Assembly: GCA_037954235.1 (NCBI GenBank)
Contig: JBBMOA010000006.1
Location: 31,110,041-31,174,040 of the forward strand
Direction of reading: 5' to 3'
Source: Aulostomus chinensis
Taxonomy: Eukaryota > Chordata > Actinopteri > Syngnathiformes > Aulostomidae
Length of the DNA: 64,000 nucleotides
Shown: one piece after another, positions 46,489 to 57,689 of the stretch
Layout of the letters: every line of letters starts with the position of its first letter
Numbering within the stretch: the stretch's first letter is position 1
Program-made: the position numbers and the translations under genes
Notes under the pieces: model-generated
What the model was told of the DNA's origin: nothing
The model's database searches: none
The model's input: only the letters and a program-made list of their open reading frames with translations

Positions 46489-48796
46489 GTGGCGGTGGTT
46501 TTGTTGGTGGTGTTGGTGGTGTTGTTGGCGGTGTTGGTGTTGGTGTTGGCGGTGGTGGTGGTGGTGTTGGCGGTGGTGGTGGCGTTGTTGGTGGTGTTGG
46601 TGTTAGTGGTGGTGGTGTGGTGGTGTTGGTGTTGGTGGTGGTGTGGTGGTGGTGTGGTGGTGTTGGTGTTGGTGTTGGTGTTGGTGGCGTTGTTGGTGGT
46701 GTTGGTGTTAGTGGTGGTGGTGTGGTGGTGTTGGTGTTGGTGGTGGTGTGGTGGTGTGGTGGTGTTGGTGTTGGTGTTGGTGTTGGTGGTGGTGTTGATG
46801 TTGGTGTTGGTGGTAGTGGTGGTGGTGGTGGTGGTGTTGGCGGTGTTGGTAGTGGTGTTGGTGTTGGTGGTGGTGTTGGTGGTGGTGTTGGTGTTGGTGG
46901 TGTTGTTGGTGTTGGTGGTGGTGTTGGTGTTAGTGGTGGTGGTGTTGGTGGTGTGGTGGTGGTGGTGTTGGTGTGGTGGTGTTGGTAGTGGTGTTGGTGT
47001 TGGTGTTGGTGTTGGTGTGGTGGTGTTGGTGTTGGTGGTGTTGGTGGTGTTGGTGGTGGTGGTGTTGGTGTTGGTGGTGGTGTTGGTGGTGGTGTTGGCG
47101 GTGGTGGTGGCATTGTTGGCAGTGTTGGCGTTGTTGGTGGTGTTGGTGTTAGTGGTGGTGGTGTGGTGGTGTTGGTGTTGGTGGTGGTGTGGTGGTGTTG
47201 GTGTTGGTGGTGGTGTTGGCGGTGTTGGTAGTGGTGTTGGTGTTGGTGGTGTTGGTGTTGGTGGTGGTGGTGTTGGTGGTGTGGTGGTGGTGTTGGTGGT
47301 GGTGGTGGTGTGGTGGTGTTGGTGGTGTTGGTGGTGTTGTTGGCGGTGTTGGTGTTGGTGTTGGCGGTGGTGGTGGTGGTGTTGGCGGTGGTGGTGGCGT
47401 TGTTGGTGGTGTTGGTGTTAGTGGTGGTGGTGTGGTGGTGTTGGTGTTGGTGGTGGTGTGGTGGTGGTGTGGTGGTGTTGGTGTTAGTGGTGGTGGTGTT
47501 GGTGGTGTGGTGGTGGTGGTGTTGGTGTGGTGGTGTTGGTAGTGGTGTTGGTGTTGGTGTTGGTGTTGGTGTGGTGGTGTTGGTGTTGGTGGTGTTGGTG
47601 GTGTTGGTGGTGGTGGTGTTGGTGTTGGTGGTGGTGTTGGTGGTGGTGTTGGCGGTGGTGGTGGCATTGTTGGCAGTGTTGGCGTTGTTGGTGGTGTTGG
47701 TGTTAGTGGTGGTGGTGTGGTGGTGTTGGTGTTGGTGGTGGTGTGGTGGTGTTGGTGTTGGTGGTGGTGTTGGCGGTGTTGGTAGTGGTGTTGGTGTTGG
47801 TGGTGTTGGTGTTGGTGGTGGTGGTGGTGTGGTGGTGTTGGTGTTGGTGGTGGTGTTGGTGGTGGTGGTGGTGTGGTGGTGTTGGTGTTGGTGGTGTTGG
47901 TGTTGGTGGTGGTGGTGTTGGTGGTGTGGTGGTGTTGGTGGTGTGGTGGTGTTGGTGGTGTTGGTGGTGTTGGTGGTGTGGTGGTGTGGTGTTGTTGGTG
48001 GTGTGGTGGTGTTGGTGGTGGTGGTGTGGTGGTGTTGGTGTTGGCGGTGTTGGTGGTGGTGTTGGTGGTGGTGTGGTGGTGTTGGTGTTGGTGGTGGTGT
48101 GGTGGTGGTGGTGTGGTGGTGTTGGTGTTGGTGGTGTTGTTGGTGTTGGTGGTGGTGTTGGTGTTAGTGGTGGTGGTGTTGGTGGTGTGGTGGTGGTGTT
48201 GGTGGTGGTGGTGGTGTGGTGGTGTTGGTGGTGTTGGTGTTGGTGTTGGTGGTGGTGTTGGTGGTGGTGGTGTTGGTGGTGGTGGTGGTGTGGTGGTGTT
48301 GGTGTTGGTGTTGGTGTTGGTGGTGTTGGTGTTGGTGTTGGTGGTGGTGGTGTTGGTGGTGTGGTGGTGTTGGTGGTGTGGTGGTGTTGGTGTTGGTGGT
48401 GTTGGTGGTGGTGTGGTGGTGTGGTGGTGTTGGTGTTGGTGGTGGTGTGGTGGTGTGGTGGTGTTGGTGGTGGTGGTGTGGTGGTGTTGGTGGTGTGGTG
48501 GTGTTGGTGGTGTGGTGGTGTGGTGGTGTTGGTGGTGGTGGTGTGGTGGTGTTGGTGTTGGCGGTGTTGGTGGTGGTGTTGGTGGTGGTGTGGTGGTGTT
48601 GGTGTTGGTGGTGGTGTGGTGGTGTTGGTGTTGGTGGTGTTGGTGGTGGTGTGGTGGTGTGGTGGTGTTGGTGTTGGTGGTGGTGTGGTGGTGTGGTGGT
48701 GTTGGTGGTGTTGGTGGTATTGGTGTTGGTGTTGGTGGTGGTGTGGTGGTGTTTGTGGTGGTGTGGTGGTGTGGTGGTGTTGGTGGTGTTGGTGGG
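46489..48796 (+). repeat. 2.3-kb GGT/GTT (G/T-only) satellite-like array
   Basis: Almost exclusively G and T on the plus strand, built from GGT, GTT and GTGGTG words, with rare GGC, TAG and CAT interruptions. Rare markers reveal long duplications: 46929-47269 recurs at +554 bp and about 46505-46670 recurs at +815 bp. Stop-free frames on both strands (Val/Leu/Cys/Trp-rich or Thr/Pro/His/Asn-rich, up to 557 codons) come from the composition and are not genes. Confidence 0.97.
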
Positions 48797-48922
48797 GACA
48801 GAGTCTGATTCATCCCGATCAAAGACTGCTGTCAGAGACAAAGGAGCGTTTGTTTAGCCTGAGCATGGAGACAGAGCCATGAATTAGAGGTTTGCTGGAT
48901 TTCATGCTCGTGTGCTTGCCTG

Positions 48923-48935
48923 ACACACACACACA

Positions 48936-48991
<56 letters not shown>

Positions 48992-49008
48992 CACACAAAC
49001 ACACACAA
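48923..49008 (+). repeat. (CA)n with regular AA interruptions
   Basis: CA blocks separated by AAAC interruptions at fairly even spacing (18-22 bp), suggesting duplication of a longer CA unit. Confidence 0.93.
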
Positions 49009-49019
49009 GTTTAAGGATA

Positions 49020-49492
49020 ACTGGGCCTCTACTGGGCCTGTACTGGGTCTATTCTTGGTTTATACTGGGTTTAAACTGGGCCTGTACTGGGCCTGTACTG
49101 GGTCTATTCTTGGTTTATACTGGGTTTAAACTGGGCCTGTACTGGGCCTGTACTGGGTCTATTCTTGGTTTATACTGGGTTTAAACTGGGCCGCTACTGG
49201 GCCTGTACTGGGTCTATTCTTGGTTTATACTGGGTTTAAACTGGGCCTGTACTGGGCCTGTACTGGGCCTGTACTGGGTCTATTCTTGGTTTATACTGGG
49301 TTTAAACTGGGCCTGTACTGGGCCTGTACTGGGCCTGTACTGGGTCTATTCTTGGTTTATACTGGGTTTAAACTGGGCCTGTACTGGGCCTGTACTGGGT
49401 CTATTCTTGGTTTATACTGGGTTTAAACTGGACCTCTACTGGGTCTATTCTGGTCTATACTGTTTTTTTTTCTGAGCCTCTACTGGGTCTGG
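49020..49492 (+). repeat. Hierarchical 11-bp / 55-66-bp minisatellite
   Basis: The marker TTGGTTTATAC recurs at spacings of 55, 55, 55, 66, 66 and 55 bp. Each 55-bp unit is five 11-mers related to TACTGGGCCTG (TACTGGGTCTA, TTCTTGGTTTA, TACTGGGTTTA, AACTGGGCCTG). The 66-bp units carry one extra TACTGGGCCTG. Confidence 0.96.
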
Positions 49493-49655
49493 GCAAATAA
49501 GCAGCTGAGTGAATGCCTGGTGTTGTACAGTAAAACCAGGAATGTGCGCTGGCGTGAACGCTGAATTCCATCATGTTGCATCAAGTTGAGTCGGATTAAT
49601 CTTCAGATGACAGCAATGTGATAGCAGCCCTCCCTCAGTCAGAGGGCTGGGAACG

Positions 49656-49735
49656 CTGCATCTGCTGCATCTGCTGCATCTGCTGCATCTGCTGCATCTG
49701 CTGCATCTGCTGCATCTGCTGTATCTGCTGCTGCA
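49656..49735 (+). repeat. 9-bp (CTGCTGCAT)n repeat
   Basis: About eight units of CTGCATCTG/CTGCTGCAT with one GTATC change, ending in CTGCTGCTGCAGG. Its Ile-Cys-Cys translation is a repeat artefact. Confidence 0.95.
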
Positions 49736-49880
49736 GGTCTGAACGCCCCCTGAACCCTCACTCGTCTTCAGTCACAAGGTTCAGTGTAGTAATCAGGTTA
49801 CTGAGTGACAACAGAAGAGCTGAACACTACAACTGCTCCAGGATCAGTACTGAACATCCTGATGAATGTGGAGCCATCAC

Positions 49881-49881
<1 letters not shown>

Positions 49882-49950
<69 letters not shown>
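49882..49950 (+). repeat. (GT)n microsatellite
   Basis: About 69 bp of uninterrupted GT. Confidence 0.97.
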
Positions 49951-49952
<2 letters not shown>

Positions 49953-50449
49953 TGTCAGAAGAAATCAGCTGCAGAGGAAGCCAGTGAAGGTGCCAAAGGC
50001 TTCATCTGTGTTTACTGTGTGCTGGCATGTTTGGTAAAAACTTGTCAATAGTAATTATCCCACTTTAGCGGAACATCGCTGCTGAATTAACAAAAATAGT
50101 TGTGGAGCTGATGAGCCACGAGTTTTGATCTGATGCCTGGAGGTTCCTCTGAGCCCAATCCCTTGTCAGCAACTGGTGGAGATAAATTGTACTTGTGTGG
50201 GAATTAATTCAAGCCTATTTCTGTGGAGGGAAATTTTGTTTGCAGCTGACATGATGTACAGTCAAAGGCTTTTAGTTTCCAGAATAATCTATTCAGAGCA
50301 CTTCGCGGTACTGGGAAACACATTTCTGGAAGGCCTGTGGAAAGGAAAGAAAAAAAAGCGCTGTAATGAATTTAAATGTTGGAAAAAAAGCAGCCGAGTT
50401 TTGACAAATTAGTTTGAACACGTTTGACTGTCAAGCTGTTAATTTATGA
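49951..50449. other. Non-coding stretch, nothing recognised
   Basis: Unique AT-rich sequence with short frames only. Confidence 0.5.
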
Positions 50450-50970
50450 CTGAGCAAACTTGCAAGTGTTTAGCTTGGACGGCTAACACAGAGGCCCACA
50501 GCTCTCCGAGGTGACTCTGACATGAAGTATGGAGGCGGTCGTGCTATTTATTTATTTCTTTCCTTGCCTGGCGCTTTCACGGCCCTATTTGTTTTAATCC
50601 TCATGAGTGTTGTAGGAGAAACTGATTCCTGTTCACATTAATAAAAATAATATTTTGCAGCGCAAGGTCTAATGGTCAAAATGTCACATCTATGACTCTT
50701 TCTTTTTCCGAGCCGCAGCCATAACTCAACAAGCCGCTCTTTTATTTGCTCGGCTCAGAGCTGCCAGGGACAAAGCTGCGTGTTGTTGCTCCCGCCTGCA
50801 CACATGTGGTGATCCAAATGAGGGTTTATGGAGCTTAGATGACAATGCCAATATATTTTTTGCTTATTAACATCTCAGAATATGCCATATTTAGAACAAA
50901 AACAAGCCTCTGCAGTCTTAACATGTCATGTTTAATTTAACATCTGAAAACTCCATTCTACTCCTCTTTC
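50450..50970. promoter_or_regulatory. Possible conserved non-coding element
   Basis: Long repeat-free AT-rich stretch with several homeodomain- and forkhead-like words (CTATTTATTTATTTC, CACATTAATAAAAATAATA, GCTTATTAACATC). Open frames are short. It is one of the more enhancer-like parts of the window, but conservation cannot be judged here. Confidence 0.25.
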
Positions 50971-51907
50971 ATTCTGTGTCTTTGTGGCTCAGAAGCGCCA
51001 CAAAGACACAAACTCCAGCACACGCTTACTGAATGTGTGTAAGTGGAACTGTTTACCTGTGACAGCGAGTGTTTCATGTATCAAAGTAGTGATGCACCGA
51101 CAAATCACGTTCTTCAAGCAACAGCAGGAGGAAGATCGGTGGAAAACTGTGGAACACAAAAAAACAAAAATAAAACAACAACGCTGTGGTTAATTCATAG
51201 TCGGCTTGTTTCTGCAAGGAAGGAGTTGTTTTTATTGCTGCACCTTAATATTACCTGTCATTAGTTTGTCTTGAGGAGCTTTTATGATCGATACCACAAA
51301 GAACACACACACCCCTGAAGCTCTCACACACCTGCCTGCTAATTGCAGCAGGTGCAATTAGCCACTGCACACACAAAAAAATGGCGTCATTTGTGACTTG
51401 TCTTGTGCTCATGTAGTACACAGGTTTAACAGCCAGATGCAGCAGCATGGAGATGACTCCACCCTTTGGTTCGCCCTCCTCGCTCCGGGACTTCTAAGTC
51501 TTTCAACGAAGCTAAACGGACTGACAGGGGAAGTTGGATTCTGAAACGCTCTGACAATCATTCAGGTCCACGCTCGTGTTTGCAGGACTTCCCAGGTCGC
51601 TTGAACAACGTAAAACAGCTCAATCGTTCCATCAAGACTCATCAACGTGCAGAGGAATCACCATTGTCAGATCGCAACGTCACTGAACACAGGCGGATGG
51701 CAGCCATGTGTACTCGGCCATGTTGTCATTTAACCTGATAAATGGTTTAGAGGCAAAAAGCTCAGTTGACCTCATGTGCACTGAAACACTGGCCAGAGTC
51801 TGAAGATTTACACACTCAGGAGGCTGTTTTGGAGGAACCTGATAACACTGATGTTGTAGTCTGGATGAGAGATTAGAGAGAAAGTGGAGAAAAGGATGCG
51901 CGCACGT

Positions 51908-51945
<38 letters not shown>
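51908..51945 (+). repeat. (CA)n microsatellite
   Basis: About 38 bp of CA. Confidence 0.95.
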
Positions 51946-51946
<1 letters not shown>

Positions 51947-52073
51947 ACTGAGAGACAGACAGGAAACGTCACCAGTGTCACTTTGAGCCTTTTGACTTTC
52001 TAATGCTTTTTACTGTTTTTCATTCTTCCATTCTTCATCTGTGAAAAACATCTGAAGCTCTTTATCTCCAAAG

Positions 52074-52091
52074 CCCCCCCCCCCCCCCCCC
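52074..52091 (+). repeat. Poly-C run, 18 bp
   Basis: Eighteen uninterrupted C residues followed by GGGACCCC. Confidence 0.95.
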
Positions 52092-52556
52092 GGGACCCCT
52101 CCCCTCAGAGGCGCTTGACTGCAAACATGTGCTCTTTAATCACTGTGGTGACAGTCGCCGCCCTGTGTTTGTGCCTCTGCAACAATAAAGGCAGGGTCAC
52201 ACTCGGTGTCAGCCCTGGGTGACATGTTTGACTGAGGTAGAGAGGAGAGGGCAACTAGAAGAAAGGAGGGAAGAAGAAAAGACAGAAAGAAAAGAAACAG
52301 GAAGGGAAGAGGAAAAGCCCAGGTAAACATCTCCAAGAGACCTCATAAACTACAAAGATGGAGGAAATAACTGATTTATTGTAGTGGTTATATTTTAAGT
52401 GTGTGCATGTGTGTGTATATGTGTGTGTGTGTATGTGTGTGATCACAAGTAGGAGGAGAGTCACAGGACCCCATGACCCCATGACCTGGGGGACCTTGTG
52501 CTTCTGTTTGTCTGGCTGATGCAAATGACGGGGCAAGCTACAGGGGGCTGAGTCTC

Positions 52557-52558
<2 letters not shown>

Positions 52559-52630
<72 letters not shown>

Positions 52631-52643
52631 TGTGTGTGTGTGT
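52559..52643 (+). repeat. (TG)n microsatellite
   Basis: About 85 bp of TG with a GCGC interruption near the right end. Confidence 0.97.
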
Positions 52644-52850
52644 CATATAGGTGTGTCTTGTGTCTGTGAATCACTGGGTGTGTTTTCTAGAGTACGTGCC
52701 CACTTCAGTGAGTCCTTGTGTTCGTGTGTGACTGACGCTTCTGCTGCAGTTTAAGAGCATATTAAAAATCCCATAAACAGGTGTGAGCCTGTGTGTGCTT
52801 TGTTGTGTGAGCAACTTGTGTGTGTGTGTTTGTTTCTGGATTCTTGCAGG

Positions 52851-52995
52851 GTTCACGGTGAGGCCAGCCCCATGGCGCTGCGCAGGGAGGGCCCATTAAT
52901 TACAGAGCGGTGACACTGGGACGGCCCGGCCTGTAATTGATGCCTCCTTTGCGGCAGGAGAGGCGTTCAGTCACGCAGCGAAGGGAAAGGGTCAC
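52851..52995. promoter_or_regulatory. Possible conserved enhancer-like element
   Basis: GC-balanced unique sequence holding two homeodomain-like sites 39 bp apart: CATTAATTAC (52893-52902) and TGTAATTGATG (52932-52942). It is flanked by ordinary non-coding DNA. Motif-based inference. Confidence 0.28.
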
Positions 52996-53199
52996 CCTGC
53001 AGACAGGCTGGGTGGGCGGTGGTGGGTTGGGAGGAGGTGAAGGATAGCGGTGGAGGTAAAGAGGCAACAACCCTCAACACAATACGACATCATCATTCCC
53101 AGCAAGGTCTGCAAGGAACGACATGATGCAAGCTGGAATTTCAGTACTGAGGAAGTTCATTGTGACTCAGCTACCAAGTCACTCTTATAATTTTACATT

Positions 53200-53201
<2 letters not shown>

Positions 53202-53233
<32 letters not shown>

Positions 53234-53258
53234 GAGAGAGAGAGAGAGAGAGAGAGAG
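53202..53258 (+). repeat. Compound (AT)n-(GA)n microsatellite
   Basis: (AT)15 at 53202-53231 followed by (AG)n at 53233-53258. Confidence 0.96.
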
Positions 53259-53818
53259 CATAGTTCAGTAGTGGCAATGTTCAGTTGGCTGCTTTTTCTT
53301 TTGTACTTTAGTAAAACAGGGATTTATGCCTCTGTGTGCTGGTTCAGGGATGAGAGAGTTTCACGTCCTCTGTCACTCCAGGGTCAGATCCAGTTTATTA
53401 GCCGTCATCAAAGACAAAAGTCTTTGTGAGGAATGAGCAGCATCCGAGTCTTGGCTGTCAGCTGACAATGAACGATGGCCTGCCAGCCAGATGGACTCCC
53501 CCTTGTCAGGGTCCTTTCACTTCCTGCGGTTGTCCTTTGATCTGCCTGATGACTAATGACTGTCCTGTGAAGAGCCAGGCAGGCAGACACGGGATCCCCA
53601 TGTATGTATTTGTGTATGTATGAGAGAGGCTTTTACATGCTGCACAGGGGGTCCCTCTTTGGAGGCTTTCAGGGTCCACCACCTCTGCTCAGTGTACTCC
53701 CTTGTTGCATCAGAGGAAGAGGAGGAGGAGGAGGAGGAGGAGGAGAGGTGTCTGAGGAGACAGGGGTGATTGAAGGTGGACAGAGAGAGGTCAGACCTGG
53801 GATGGGACTCTCTGTGAC

Positions 53819-53873
53819 CTCTCAGAGTGGATGGCCACATCCTCACGGGACACTCTGAGAGTCCGTGAGGATG
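53819..53873. repeat. Two interleaved inverted repeats
   Basis: Arm A CTCTCAGAGTG (53819-53829) pairs with 53851-53861. Arm B CATCCTCACGG (53838-53848) pairs with 53863-53873. The order A-B-A'-B' is a pseudoknot-like arrangement, and all arms match perfectly over 11 bp. Confidence 0.9.
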
Positions 53874-55500
53874 GATTCCAGCAGACTCACAGCAAAGGTT
53901 CCTTGTTGCTAATTTCACGTCAGTCTGCCTTCACACAGAAGGGACAGAAAGATGGCGTCCCTCCTGCCGCGCTGATGGAAAGTGAAATGTGAGAAAGGAG
54001 AACCAGGCGTGTGAAGAATGTGAATAAGATTGAACAGACAGAAAGGGGGAGGGGGGGGGTTTGACCTGAGCAGAGGGCCAACAGGTCAGTCAGGGGTTGG
54101 GGGTACAAGGGGAGGGGAGAGTTAAGGTGAGAAGGTTAGCGAGGTGACCCTGGGGAGGGGGTGTGTTAGTTTAAACAGGTCGCCTCTCAGCCAGGCACCA
54201 GGGGAAGTGACCCCTGAGCTGTCCCTCTGATTGGTTAGCAGTTAGCTGACTAGCATAGTTTCCCCGTGGCTGACTGGTGTTGTGTGTTTCATGTTGATTC
54301 ATCGCTCTGGAAGCCAGTGAGTGACAGTGCTGCTTTGGCGGGACGTCTTTATCTTGCCAATTACTGTAGCCGGGTCTTTTGTTGCCTTCCTGCCAGCCCC
54401 TGGGAGAGATCACACAGGCTGTCAGTCAGAGGCGGCTTCCCACAGAGACGCCGAGTGATTGACAAGCACTCGGATTGACAGACAGTGGCGGTGGCTGTGT
54501 GTGTAGTGTAAATGACTGCCGCTGTTTCAGCATGGGGCTAATGAACAAAGATATTTCTATTGTCACTCTTTTATGTGTTATGACGGATGAAAAACAGCTT
54601 AGGTGGCATCAAAGTGGCTGAAAGTCATGGAATGCAATCTGATTTGCAACGTAGGCATTTAAAGTGACAGTGTGAAAGGAGTGACTCATGCATGACAGCC
54701 ACAAAGTGGCTGCTGCCGGCACTGAATATGTGAACTTTGAGCAATGTGAAGCGCCGAGACTTCATTTTGAATCCACTTTCCAGCAAAGGTGTCCAAAGGT
54801 GACGCGCTCTCACAGACCACTGAGCTGAAGGATGTTCACTGGCTCAGCTACCGATGAAGGATCAGAGTGCAGCACGAGGGTCCCGACCTCATTCAAAACC
54901 ACGCCTTTTGACATTTAAATCAATAAGCTGGAGCTGCTATTTGTCCCCAGGACGCCTGTGAACTTTTAACACTGATTCAGAAGAATGCAAATATGATCCA
55001 CCCCTCTCCAACGTTTACAGGAAACCAGCGGTGGCAGTAAAGTGTCTAAACACTTGCAGATGATGTATCTCCCACAGGATACATCGACTCAGGTTGAAAG
55101 GAGATGAGGAGTCCAGATCAAAGATAAACAGGAATAAATCCAGAGTGAAGGGGAGGGAGGGAGGGGGGGAGGGAGGGGAGTGGGCACCGGGCCGGGAAGG
55201 ATGTGGAAATGGGAGGAGGTGGCAGGAGGGGAGTGGTGGGTCGTTGATTTATGGGCCTTTTGGTATTTAAATCACCCCGTCGTCTGAAATCATGTGTGGC
55301 GTTCCCACTATCGTTTCATCCGTGGCTGGTGACTCTGATGATCTGGTGACATGTTTAACCTGAGCCAGCCAATGGGATCGCTTCCCTTCCTCTCCCCCGT
55401 TATGGGTGAGTGCCAGGAGAGCTGAGAGCACGATAGCTGACGAGTCACACCCGTCACCCAGACGACTTATTGTCTGTAAACAAACTTTTATGCTTGCAGC

Positions 55501-55553
55501 CAGTGCGTGCGTGCGTGCGTGTGTGCGTGCGTGCGTGTGTGCGTGTGTGTGTC
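55501..55553 (+). repeat. (GTGC/GTGT)n repeat
   Basis: Tetranucleotide GTGC units mixed with GTGT over about 50 bp. Confidence 0.93.
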
Positions 55554-57119
55554 AGGGCGGGGGGTTTACAGGGTGTCAAAATGATGTAATGATGGTCGCC
55601 AGGCCATGAAAGGACGGCTATGTTTCATTTTCCAAGCAGTGAGAAAGAACAGGAGGAAGGAAAAGAGAGACGTCTGGAGGGAGGGAGGAGGTGAATGAGT
55701 ATTATATGAGTGTTGAGAGAGCAGAGGGGAAAAAAAGAAGGAACGCCAAGGCTTCAGGTTTGATGTGGGCGTTTTTCTGACAGCTATAATTCTCCAGCCT
55801 ACAGAATTTCATCAACACAAGTTGTGTTAAAGCTGTGCCGCAGGGCTGCGGCCCTTTCAAGTCCTGAGCTCTGACAGGTAGATTTATTAGCCCTGAAATT
55901 TGTACAGATCAGACATCACTCATGGCAAACTGTCAATGTGTCAGCGCTGCAATGTTCCTGCAGGGGCCTTTTGCTTCTCCTGCTCAGTTCTGCAGGGACA
56001 GAAGGGTTTCAGCTCCAAACGTTATCACTGCGTGAGCCAGAATGCAGAGGAACAGGACTCATATCCCACTTAAGTCTTCTCATCCAAACATTTTTGACAT
56101 CAAGCAGAAATAAAGACTGACATAAATCAAAGAAATGTACATTTGTCTGAGATTAGCAGCAGAAACGGGGATAAGTTTAAAAGCAGCATGTGGACTTTTT
56201 TGGACGTAACTTGTTTACTCTTTCTGGGTTCAGTTCTTGAGAAAAAGAGTGTTTGCAGCTTCTGGATGGTGAGCCAGTGGGTCAGGAGAGGAGGGCGGGA
56301 GCTAATAAATTAGGTGGAGGTGCTGAGTGACACAGAGGGGAGGAGGAGGAGGAGGAGGTAAACACAGGGCATGTGCAGGTTAACTTCACACTGGCAGATT
56401 TATGACCTGTTGCAAGGTGTTGGTTCTCAACAGGACAGCTAGAACTTGTGAGGAAGGTAAAGAACCCAGAGCCTTGGTGGAGGATTGGAGGCGGGGGAGG
56501 GAAGGAGGGTAAAGGGGAGGAGGAGAACTATGGGGAGGAGGAGAAGTGGGGGAGGGGGGTGTGCCGGCTCTCTTGGCTGCCTGTTAAGAACTTCCTTCAG
56601 CTCGACATCTGGTTCTGATATTTCAGAGTTAATTAGTCATATTGAGGTTGTCTGAAGATAAATTTATCATCCAGCAAAGAACACAAACATTTTGAAAAAT
56701 GAAAGGAAGTGAGGTGACACACTGTCTGACGTTTAAATAAATCATTTCAACATGATTAAAAACTTACGGCCTGTTGATGGGAGCGTACGGGGGCTGTCGT
56801 ACAGGGAAAGCCTTGTCTCAGCATTTTAATTACTGCGCCTGCTGTGTGTGGCTTTCGCTCTCTCTCTCCTCTTCGTAGCAGACGGAGTAATTCATCTGAG
56901 GAGGCAGAACATCTGTGACACCTCTTAGAGCAACTTGACATGTTATTTTTATGATGTGCTGCTCCACAACTGCGTGTTTGCCTTCTTCCAGGTGATGATG
57001 AACCTTCATCTCACAAACTTCCTCGTCTCTTTTACAGCCAGCTCACATTTGTCACATTCGTCTGAACTTCATAAGAAAACATGTTGCAATGTCAAACTTT
57101 CATTGGATTCGGTCTCTTT

Positions 57120-57560
57120 CAGCAGAGTCAGCTCACTAATAACCCTTCACACTGCACCAAACACGCGGGTCAACATGGGTTTTTCGGCACTCTGAAAGGG
57201 TTGACTCACATTTCAACCTGCGTCAACTGACTCGCCAAGCGACCCCGGTGTTTAGCCGCTCGGCTCGGCTGCAGTGTGAAAAAGGCGACCCGCGTCGTCT
57301 CAGGTTTAACGCGACCTTCCCGTCACATCCTGATTTTGTCGCTGTGCCGCCTGTCAGGCTTCACCTGTAGCTTCTTTGGCTCCGTTCCAGACGGGCCAAA
57401 AACTCCATCCTCCTTCGCTGCATTAGCGCTCGGACATTTTCCATCTGCGGCGAGTTTGTATGCTTTGCAAAAGAGACAACATCGCAATGCACGCAACGAC
57501 AACGCTAAGGTTCAACTCGACAACGTCCATGTTGTCGGCGCATGTTTATGTGAAATGATG
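57120..57560. mobile_element. Possible MITE-like DNA element
   Basis: CCTTCACACTGCACC with ACGCGGGTCAAC on the left (57145-57175) and GCAGTGTGAAAAAGGCGACC near 57273 are inversely related. This resembles fish non-autonomous elements whose ends read TTTCACACTGC and CCCGGGTTGAC. Ends and target duplication could not be fixed. Confidence 0.3.
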
Positions 57561-57689
57561 ACATCAGCACAATGACGTACGAGCAAGTAAAACACAGGCA
57601 CGCAGCCTCACAGCAGGAGTTCAGACCTGGGTCTTCTGGAAGCTTGAATGTGTCCTGATGCCGAGCAAACGTGGGTCCAAAATATTAGA

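Larger units (their letters stand above)
50971..52850. other. Non-coding stretch with microsatellites
   Basis: Includes (CA)n at 51908-51945, an 18-bp C run at 52074-52091, GT-rich sequence at 52398-52441 and a long (TG)n at 52559-52643. No gene was recognised. Confidence 0.5.
52996..57119. other. Non-coding stretch with short repeats
   Basis: Carries (AT)n/(GA)n at 53202-53258, GGA tracts (53715-53743 and 56340-56358), interleaved inverted repeats (53819-53873), GA/GGGA-rich sequence (55140-55240) and GTGC/GTGT repeats (55501-55553). All open frames are short or low complexity. No gene was recognised. Confidence 0.5.

Noticed and set aside
46342..48882. Long Val/Leu/Trp/Cys-rich and Pro/Thr/His/Asn-rich frames up to 557 codons
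   Set aside because: Caused by G/T-only composition, which cannot form most stop codons. All frames of the array are open and no domain is visible.
49618..50037. 139-codon frame with Ile-Cys-Cys and Cys-Val repeats
   Set aside because: Translation of a 9-bp repeat and a GT microsatellite joined by a short unique stretch; no evidence of a gene.
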